6,047 nt of DNA from Eubacteriaceae bacterium (GTDB lineage Bacteria; Bacillota; Clostridia; Eubacteriales; UBA1433), in the NCBI GenBank assembly GCA_012797825.1, contig JAAZOI010000056.1, forward strand, positions 1 to 6,047. Direction: 5' to 3'. Shown in pieces: positions 1-4,835 of this stretch (positions are counted from its first letter, which is position 1; every line of letters begins with the position of its first letter). Under the pieces are notes generated by a model that did no database searches, was not told the origin of the DNA, and saw only the letters and a program-made list of their open reading frames with translations. The position numbers were made by a program, and so were the translations under genes.

Positions 1-20
1 CCTATAATACCTATTTTCAT
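1..20 (-). CDS. 5' end of an unidentified gene (partial, MKIGIIG...)
   Basis: An ATG at 20-18 opens the codons for M-K-I-G-I-I-G before the window ends. It follows a strong Shine-Dalgarno sequence, AGGAGT at 37-32, with an 11-base spacer, and lies 28 bases after the stop codon of the penicillin-binding protein on the same strand, with no terminator between. It is therefore probably the next gene of that operon. A start of MKIGIIG is typical of the first beta strand of 5'-methylthioadenosine/S-adenosylhomocysteine nucleosidases (MKIGIIGAMEEE-type), and also of Rossmann-fold NAD(P)-binding proteins. Seven residues cannot decide between these, so no function is assigned. The existence of the gene rests on start codon, ribosome binding site and spacing together. 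Confidence 0.6.
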
Positions 21-31
21 AAATTAATACT

Positions 32-37
32 ACTCCT
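32..37 (-). promoter_or_regulatory. Ribosome binding site of the partial left-edge gene
   Basis: AGGAGT on the minus strand is a near-perfect Shine-Dalgarno sequence, 11 bases upstream of the ATG at 20-18. It is the strongest ribosome binding site in the window and the main reason for calling a gene at the left edge from only 20 bases. Confidence 0.6.
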
Positions 38-48
38 GTTGTTTTAAA

Positions 49-2274
49 TTAGTTATATTTATTGTTGTGTCCTTTATTTTTTATATCATCGAATATTTTA
101 TCAATATAATGCGATTTTGTACAGTATTCTGTAGGAGCATATTTTTCAAGATAATATATTGTAAATTTGTATTGCTCGGGGCAAGTTCCTTCTACGAATA
201 ATCTTCCTGTTGATGAGTCTATAGTAACTTTTTTTACAATCATATCCGCATATGTGTCGTATTCGGAGCTGGATATCCATATTGACTCAACTTCACTGTC
301 ATTGAAATAAATTCTTCCCTGGTCTAACGCAGAACTTTTTGCCACCTTAACATTTACCATAGTTGAAGAAGCCTCTATATCAGATAAGTTGGGAACCATT
401 TTAGCAAGAGCCCCGTCATTTATTACTTTATTCATATATCTGCCGAAAGCATACGCGCTGTAAGCGCTTGAACCCCCCACAACTTTCATATCAGGCGCGC
501 CAATCCATATTGTCGTGCTAAGACCGCCGCAGTAACCTGCAAACCACAGGTCTTTTTTCTCTTCTGTTGTGCCCGTTTTACCTGCTGCAGCGTACTTATA
601 AACATGCGCCGCAGTGCCTGTCCCATATGAGACGACATCGTGCAAAAGCCCGTTCATTGTATCAGCCGTACTGATATCAAACACTCTTGTTTTGGACAGC
701 TTCACATTTTTAATATTAAACATTTCCTGCCCGTTTTTATCCGAAATGCTTTCTATACTGTAAATTTCATTGACTACTCCGCCGTTGGCAAATGCGCAGT
801 ATGCTTTTGCCATTTCAACCGGTTTGAGCCCGTATGTCAGCCCTCCCAAGGCTGTGGCCAAATTATAATCGGTATCTTTTACTGTTGTAAACCCGTATGA
901 TTTTATAGCATTCATTGACCTGTTTATGCCATATTCGTCAAATATTTTAACCGAGGGGATATTTCTGGAGCCCACAAGCGCGCTTCTAACGCTAATCCAG
1001 CCTTTATAAGCGCCGTCATAATTTTTGGGAGTATAACCCCCCCATGAAGTTTTTACATCATTTATCATTGTCCTTGAAGTAACTACTCCGTCGTCAATAG
1101 CAGCGGCATAATACAGCGGTTTTATCGACGAACCCGGCTGCCTGGGCTGAGATGCCATATCTATCTGTGTATTTCCGCCCCAATATACCCTTATCTGCCC
1201 CGTATTATAGTCAACGCTGACTGCAGCCCCTGTTGCCTTTTTTGTGAGTCCGTAATATTTTAACGCAGAATTAATGCTTGCAACAGCATCCTGCTGAGCA
1301 GAATAGCTTAAAGTCGTTTTTATTGTTACCCCGTCATATGTGAGATGTTTCTGCGCAAGCAATTTTGCGTTTTCATAATTCATTGAATATTTTTTCTGAA
1401 ATTCAGGAATTATGCGGGTATAATATTCATCTATGACGTAATCAACGAATGCCGCGGTATTTTCTCTTGAAGTGCCCGAAAAACCTCTGGAATTACTTGC
1501 AAGTTTTATAGGCGCTTTTTTTATTTCATCAGCTTTTTGTTTTGTTATATAACCGGAGCTAACCATTGCGTCAATTACTGCTTGCTGTCTTTTTATTGCC
1601 TCATCGTAGTTATCAAACGGGCAATATGCGCTCGGCGCTTGAAAAAGCCCGGCAATTAATGCGCACTCTGCCGTGTTTAAATCTTTTACATCCTTACCAA
1701 AGTATTTTTTACTCGCTTCCTCTACGCCGTATGTGCCTGAACCCAAATACATTTGGTTTAAATACATTTCAAGTATTTCATCCTTTGTAAAAGCTTTTTC
1801 CATTTTCATGGCAAGAATTGCTTCATTCAGTTTTCGTATATATGACTTTTGATCTGTTAAAAACAACCTTTTTACAACCTGCTGAGTAATAGTGCTTCCG
1901 CCTTCGGAGTAAGCATCTTTGCTCAACACATTATTTACAAATGCCCGAATTATCCCTCTTATGCTTACTCCATTATGATTATAAAAATTTTTGTCCTCAA
2001 CCGCTACTACGGCGTTAATTAAATCTTTCGGCACCTTTTGTATATCTACATATGTTCTGTTTTCATCAAAAATTTCAGAAATTAAAACGTTATCCGATGA
2101 ATATATCAGAGTCTTACCTTTAGGTTCGTATTTATAATCAGAAATATTTGTTGTGATTGCTTTAAACCCGAGCATTGCCGTTAAAAAGCATATTAACAGA
2201 ATAAAAATTATTACGCCTGATATAATTCTTTTTTTGCGATTAATTCTCTTTTTTGACCTTTTTTTCCGTTTCAT
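49..2274 (-). CDS. Class A penicillin-binding protein (PBP1A-like, bifunctional transglycosylase/transpeptidase)
   Basis: This 741-residue membrane-anchored enzyme polymerises lipid II into glycan strands and cross-links the stem peptides outside the cell. A very basic cytoplasmic N-terminus (residues 1-17) leads into one transmembrane helix (about 18-40). The GT51 transglycosylase domain follows, with EDKNFYNHNG carrying the expected catalytic Glu93, GGSTITQQ (125-132) and the EMYLNQMYLGSGTYG region (169-183). The transpeptidase domain has all three active-site motifs: SSIK (Ser382, Lys385), SRN (436-438) and KTGT (566-569). A tail of about 110 residues ends in a Cys/Pro-rich pattern (C698-P699, P713-T714, C718, H722) that I associate with clostridial PBP1A proteins. 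The length is normal and nothing is broken. It follows the pseudouridine synthase by 18 bases, with a modest ribosome binding site (GAGTG, 2285-2281), so the two are probably co-transcribed. Class A bifunctionality is clear; the exact paralogue (ponA/pbp1a/pbpF type) is not. Confidence 0.95.
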   Translation of the reverse strand: MKRKKRSKKRINRKKRIISGVIIFILLICFLTAMLGFKAITTNISDYKYEPKGKTLIYSSDNVLISEIFDENRTYVDIQKVPKDLINAVVAVEDKNFYNHNGVSIRGIIRAFVNNVLSKDAYSEGGSTITQQVVKRLFLTDQKSYIRKLNEAILAMKMEKAFTKDEILEMYLNQMYLGSGTYGVEEASKKYFGKDVKDLNTAECALIAGLFQAPSAYCPFDNYDEAIKRQQAVIDAMVSSGYITKQKADEIKKAPIKLASNSRGFSGTSRENTAAFVDYVIDEYYTRIIPEFQKKYSMNYENAKLLAQKHLTYDGVTIKTTLSYSAQQDAVASINSALKYYGLTKKATGAAVSVDYNTGQIRVYWGGNTQIDMASQPRQPGSSIKPLYYAAAIDDGVVTSRTMINDVKTSWGGYTPKNYDGAYKGWISVRSALVGSRNIPSVKIFDEYGINRSMNAIKSYGFTTVKDTDYNLATALGGLTYGLKPVEMAKAYCAFANGGVVNEIYSIESISDKNGQEMFNIKNVKLSKTRVFDISTADTMNGLLHDVVSYGTGTAAHVYKYAAAGKTGTTEEKKDLWFAGYCGGLSTTIWIGAPDMKVVGGSSAYSAYAFGRYMNKVINDGALAKMVPNLSDIEASSTMVNVKVAKSSALDQGRIYFNDSEVESIWISSSEYDTYADMIVKKVTIDSSTGRLFVEGTCPEQYKFTIYYLEKYAPTEYCTKSHYIDKIFDDIKNKGHNNKYN

Positions 2275-2292
2275 TTAAATCACTCAAACAGT

Positions 2293-3186
2293 TTATTTTA
2301 GAAGTTTTGCTATATCATCAGCAAGAGGCGCAGTATAGACATTATATTGTTTTGTTCTGGGATGAATAAACCCTATGCTGTACGCATGCAAAGCTTGTCT
2401 TTCTATTAAATCGCTTTTTTTGTTATAGAGTATATCTCCCAGCAGAGGATGATTTATATATTTCATATGTACCCTTATTTGATGGGTTCTGCCTGTATGC
2501 AAAATAATTTTTACCAACGCAAAATCAGCATATTGCGTAACGACCTCATATTCCGTTATGCTTTCTTTGCCTTCATCAAACACTGTTCTTTCTGTTGACT
2601 CTTCTTCTATTTTCCCTATAGGCACATTTATTATGCCTTTTTTATCTTCGAAACATCCTTCCGCCAAAGCGAAATATGTTTTTGCAATTTTATCTTCCTG
2701 CATTTGCTTTTGAATAAAATAATGTGAATACTTGTTTTTCGCAATTAATATCACGCCGGATGTATCCATATCAAGCCTGTTTACAAAACGCGCCTTGCAT
2801 AGCAGTTTATTCTCTCTCCACATATAATATATACCATTTGCAAGCGTGTCTTCTTGGTGGTATTTTGTCGGATGCGTAATTAAATTCGCAGGTTTATTTA
2901 TTAAAAGCACATCATCATCTTCATGTATTACGTTAAAATCAATTTTCACGCACTCAGCGTCATACTTTTCTATGCCAAAATCTACAGCGATTTCATCATT
3001 CTCTTTAAGTATATGGTTAAATCGTGTTCTTATATTGTTTATATGTATGCTTCCTTCTTTTTTTATTGCATTAATAAGCCTGTGCGAATATAAATGTTGT
3101 TCTCTTAAATAATCAACAAGCTTGCAACCTTCATCATTTGAATCAGCAATATAAATATAGGTATGGCAATTTTGCTTTTGTTTCAT
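2293..3186 (-). CDS. RluA-family RNA pseudouridine synthase (RluD-like)
   Basis: This 297-residue protein should isomerise specific uridines to pseudouridine in rRNA or tRNA, in the cytoplasm. The N-terminal 70 residues resemble an S4-type RNA-binding domain (SHRLINAIKKEGSIHINN, 34-51). The catalytic domain starts near 85, with DDVLLINKPANLITHP (91-106). The active-site motif is NRLDMDTSG (136-144), with Asp139 as the catalytic aspartate. Other family blocks are KTYFALAEG (169-177), LHTGRTHQIRVHM (229-241) and HPLLGD (246-251). The motif has Asn where many family members have His (HRLD); I believe N-RLD variants occur in Firmicutes, so this need not affect activity. The ATG at 3186 has AAAGG (3199-3195) eight bases upstream. 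The gene begins just after an intrinsic terminator and shows no obvious promoter of its own, so it may depend on read-through from the RNA gene upstream. The target RNA position cannot be told from sequence. Confidence 0.93.
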   Translation of the reverse strand: MKQKQNCHTYIYIADSNDEGCKLVDYLREQHLYSHRLINAIKKEGSIHINNIRTRFNHILKENDEIAVDFGIEKYDAECVKIDFNVIHEDDDVLLINKPANLITHPTKYHQEDTLANGIYYMWRENKLLCKARFVNRLDMDTSGVILIAKNKYSHYFIQKQMQEDKIAKTYFALAEGCFEDKKGIINVPIGKIEEESTERTVFDEGKESITEYEVVTQYADFALVKIILHTGRTHQIRVHMKYINHPLLGDILYNKKSDLIERQALHAYSIGFIHPRTKQYNVYTAPLADDIAKLLK

Positions 3187-3201
3187 TAAATTATCCTTTG
3201 C

Positions 3202-3269
3202 AAAAAAAAAGGTATAAATTTATTTTGTCCATATTTTACCAAAATAAACAAAATAATAATTTTTATACC
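3202..3269 (-). terminator. Rho-independent terminator of the intergenic RNA
   Basis: On the minus strand, GGTATAAA (3269-3262) pairs with TTTATACC (3218-3211), and an inner eight-base pairing TTATTTTG/CAAAATAA extends the stem across a small bulge. The loop is about 21 bases, and the stem is followed directly by nine T residues (3210-3202). The stem is long but AT-rich, so efficiency is uncertain. It lies between the structured RNA and the pseudouridine synthase, whose ATG is 15 bases beyond the T run. Nothing comparable is seen on the plus strand, where argG is transcribed away from this point. Confidence 0.75.
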
Positions 3270-3274
3270 ACACA

Positions 3275-3464
3275 CATTACCCGACAAGCATGCCCCATAT
3301 TTGATCCCTAGCCAAAGCCAGGTGGGTTATCTGTTCGTTGCCGCTGCCTTCCACTGAAATGTTGAGGCCTGGCATTGTACAACAAAACTCGAAATCCCAT
3401 AAAATGAGTGTAGGTTCAAATATTACAAGCATTATCTTAATCGGGTGAAAGAATAAATCTTTCA
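3275..3464 (-). ncRNA. Candidate structured small RNA, 6S RNA-like architecture
   Basis: The stretch has its own promoter and terminator and is richer in G+C than its flanks. Outer pairing joins ACCCGA (3446-3441) to TCGGGT (3284-3279), ATGC (3432-3429) to GCAT (3293-3290), and an eight-base ATATTTGA (3423-3416) to TCAAATAT (3304-3297). Inside is an open bubble, whose 3' side carries a compact hairpin CCTGGC-TTTG-GCTAGG (3322-3307, one G-U pair). Beyond the bubble an irregular terminal arm begins with TTTGTTG (3386-3380) paired to CAACGAA (3340-3334, one G-U pair) and continues with GCCT (3368-3365) paired to AGGC (3349-3346). A closing stem, central bubble with a 3'-side hairpin, terminal arm and a length of 170-190 bases match 6S RNA, which binds housekeeping RNA polymerase. 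The pairings are seen; the family is inferred. Alternatives are a cis-acting leader of the pseudouridine synthase gene or another Firmicute RNA family such as the raiA motif. A 62-codon reading frame here (3465-3277) has its ATG essentially at the predicted transcript start, no ribosome binding site and no recognisable protein features. Confidence 0.55.
3447..3463 (-). repeat. Perfect 6-bp inverted repeat at the 5' end of the RNA
   Basis: GAAAGA (3463-3458), a five-base loop, then TCTTTC (3452-3447) on the minus strand. It lies at the predicted transcript start, just before the closing stem of the structured RNA, and could form a short 5' protecting hairpin. It has no following T run on the plus strand, so it is not a plus-strand terminator. 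Confidence 0.5.
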
Positions 3465-3470
3465 TTTATA

Positions 3471-3498
3471 ATTATATCTTAAATTTTTTGGCTTACAA
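3471..3498 (-). promoter_or_regulatory. Housekeeping-type promoter of the intergenic RNA
   Basis: On the minus strand a perfect -10 box TATAAT (3476-3471) lies 16 bases downstream of TTGTAA (3498-3493), which matches TTGACA at four of six positions. Predicted initiation is near 3465, at the 5' hairpin of the RNA. It is the best minus-strand promoter in the intergenic region, and it points through the RNA toward the pseudouridine synthase and penicillin-binding protein genes. Confidence 0.6.
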
Positions 3499-3541
3499 GT
3501 GGTATTATTTGTTTGTATTTTTAAATTTTATAAAATTTATA

Positions 3542-3570
3542 TTGATTTTTTTTAAATATAGTAGTATATT
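3542..3570 (+). promoter_or_regulatory. Promoter of argG-argH
   Basis: TTGATT (3542-3547) and TATATT (3565-3570) are separated by exactly 17 bases, giving a sigma-A-type promoter with predicted start near 3577 and a leader of about 40 bases. The -10 box lies inside the first ARG-box-like palindrome, which fits repression by occlusion. The strongly AT-rich surroundings mean other -10-like hexamers exist nearby, so the exact start is uncertain. Confidence 0.6.
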
Positions 3571-3598
3571 TATACATAATTAAGCATAAATATACTAA
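3561..3598 (+). promoter_or_regulatory. Tandem ARG-box-like operator (candidate ArgR site)
   Basis: Perfect 12-base arms TAGTATATTTAT (3562-3573) and ATAAATATACTA (3586-3597) form a large inverted repeat. It resolves into two 18-bp sites (3561-3578 and 3581-3598), each with its own dyad: GTATA-TT-TATAC in the first and the weaker GCATA..TATAC in the second. Against the classic ARG box (TGAAT-4-ATTCA) I count 7 and 6 matches of 10 conserved positions, with the A/T change placed symmetrically. The sites are 2 bp apart, centres 20 bp apart, which is the paired arrangement known for the hexameric arginine repressor. The first overlaps the argG -10 box and the second lies in the leader. Repression when arginine is plentiful is inferred from position, not shown. 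Confidence 0.55.
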
Positions 3599-3604
3599 AA
3601 AATT

Positions 3605-3609
3605 GAGGT
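3605..3609 (+). promoter_or_regulatory. Ribosome binding site of argG
   Basis: GAGGT nine bases before the ATG at 3619. It fixes the start of ArgG, which then begins MIKEKIVLAYSGG, as expected for the family. Confidence 0.6.
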
Positions 3610-3618
3610 AATAAAAAA

Positions 3619-4830
3619 ATGATAAAAGAAAAAATTGTTCTTGCATATTCCGGCGGGCTTGACACTTCCGCAATTATACCTTGGTTAAAGGAAAACTATA
3701 ATTACGATGTTTACGCTTTATGTATAGATATAGGTCAGGGCGCGGAACTTGAAAATTTGGAAAAAAGAGGGTACGAATGCGGCGCCGGTTATGTTAAAAT
3801 AGAGCGTGCAACAGACGAGCTCGTTAATGACTACATATTCCCTATGCTGAAATCAGGCGCTATGTACGAAAACAAATATCTGCTGGGAACATCAATAGCA
3901 AGACCGCTTATCGCAAAAAAACTCGTTGAATACGCACGCGAAGTAGGCGCCAGCGCAATATGCCACGGAGCAACCGGCAAAGGCAACGACCAGGTAAGAT
4001 TTGATTTAGGTATTTGGGCTCTTGCTCCCGAGATGAAAATTATTGCTCCATGGAGAATATGGAATATTAAAAGCAGAGAAGACGCTGTAGAATATTGCAT
4101 CAAACATGACATAAAACTTAACTTGCCTGCAAACCAGCTTTACAGCAGAGATAAAAATATCTGGCATTTAAGCCACGAAGGATTGGAACTTGAAAATCCT
4201 GACACAGCTCCCGATTACGAAAATCTTTTAATGATGTGCGCAACACCGGAAAATGCGCCGGATGAGGCGGAAATTATAACAATAGATTTTGAAAAAGGAA
4301 TACCTGTTAAATTAAACGACAAAGATATAAACGGAACAGATTTAATATATAAACTAAATGAAATAGGCGGAAAGCACGGCGTAGGCGTTATTGATATGGT
4401 TGAAAACCGCGTTGTCGGAATGAAATCAAGGGGCATATACGAAACCCCCGGCGGAACAATACTTTATTACGCGCATAACGAACTTGAGAGAATATGCCTT
4501 GACAGACAAACTTATTCATTTAAAGCAACAGCCGCTGTTACGTTCGCAGAGCTTGTATACAACGGTATGTGGTTTACACCGCTGCGCGAGGCTATAAGTG
4601 CGTTTATAGATAAAACTCAGGAAAATGTTACAGGCAAAGTAAAACTTAAATTATATAAAGGAAATATCATACCGCAGGGTGTATCTTCGCCGTACACATT
4701 ATATAATGAAGAAATTTCAAGCTTCACAACAGGAAACTTGTACGACCACAAAGACGCTGAAGGATTTATTAAACTTTACGGACTCCCGCTAAGGGTAAGA
4801 GCGAGTATGATAGAAAAAAACAAAGGTTAA
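3619..4830 (+). CDS. argG: Argininosuccinate synthase
   Basis: ArgG joins citrulline and aspartate using ATP, giving argininosuccinate, AMP and pyrophosphate; this is the penultimate step of arginine synthesis, in the cytoplasm. At 403 residues it has the usual family length. The N-type ATP pyrophosphatase loop is AYSGGLDTS (residues 9-17). The conserved HGATGKGNDQVRF block (116-128), which contributes to ATP and substrate binding, is intact, as are YSRDKNIWHLSHEG (175-188), EIGGKHGVG (248-256), VENRVVGMKSRGIYETPGGT (261-280) and the C-terminal YDHKDAEGFIKLYGLP segment (375-390). The start is supported by GAGGT nine bases upstream. The promoter overlaps an ARG-box-like pair, so arginine repression is likely. 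argH follows after 5 bases, and its ribosome binding site lies within the last codons of argG, implying one bicistronic message. Nothing in the gene is unusual. Confidence 0.98.
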   Translation: MIKEKIVLAYSGGLDTSAIIPWLKENYNYDVYALCIDIGQGAELENLEKRGYECGAGYVKIERATDELVNDYIFPMLKSGAMYENKYLLGTSIARPLIAKKLVEYAREVGASAICHGATGKGNDQVRFDLGIWALAPEMKIIAPWRIWNIKSREDAVEYCIKHDIKLNLPANQLYSRDKNIWHLSHEGLELENPDTAPDYENLLMMCATPENAPDEAEIITIDFEKGIPVKLNDKDINGTDLIYKLNEIGGKHGVGVIDMVENRVVGMKSRGIYETPGGTILYYAHNELERICLDRQTYSFKATAAVTFAELVYNGMWFTPLREAISAFIDKTQENVTGKVKLKLYKGNIIPQGVSSPYTLYNEEISSFTTGNLYDHKDAEGFIKLYGLPLRVRASMIEKNKG

Positions 4831-4835
4831 AAAAT

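Noticed and set aside
640..1790. Plus-strand open frames of 74 and 86 codons inside the penicillin-binding protein gene
   Set aside because: They are antisense to a clearly conserved coding sequence, lack ribosome binding sites, and show no protein family features.
3410..3432. tRNA/tmRNA T-arm-like GGTTCAAAT on the plus strand
   Set aside because: No acceptor stem, D-arm or anticodon arm can be built around it, and it lies in the strand opposite to the pairing consistent with the minus-strand RNA.
3447..3463. Plus-strand terminator hairpin GAAAGA/TCTTTC
   Set aside because: There is no T run after it on the plus strand, the stem has only six mostly A-T pairs, and no plus-strand gene ends before it.
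3275..3464. Signal recognition particle RNA (because of GGAAGG and CAGC motifs near 3342-3354)
   Set aside because: The near-invariant helix 8 apex (CAGG-x-CCGGAAGG-x-AGCAG type) is not present in order; only fragments match. The helices found fit a rod with a central bubble better.
3277..3465. A 62-codon reading frame on the minus strand in the intergenic region
   Set aside because: Its ATG lies essentially at the predicted transcription start, with a TATAAT box a few bases upstream and no Shine-Dalgarno sequence. The peptide has no recognisable domain, signal or repeat, and the same bases form consistent RNA helices.
3831..4436. Minus-strand open frames of 93 and 73 codons inside argG
   Set aside because: Antisense to conserved ArgG coding sequence with low-complexity Ser/Ile/Pro-rich translations and no start signals.
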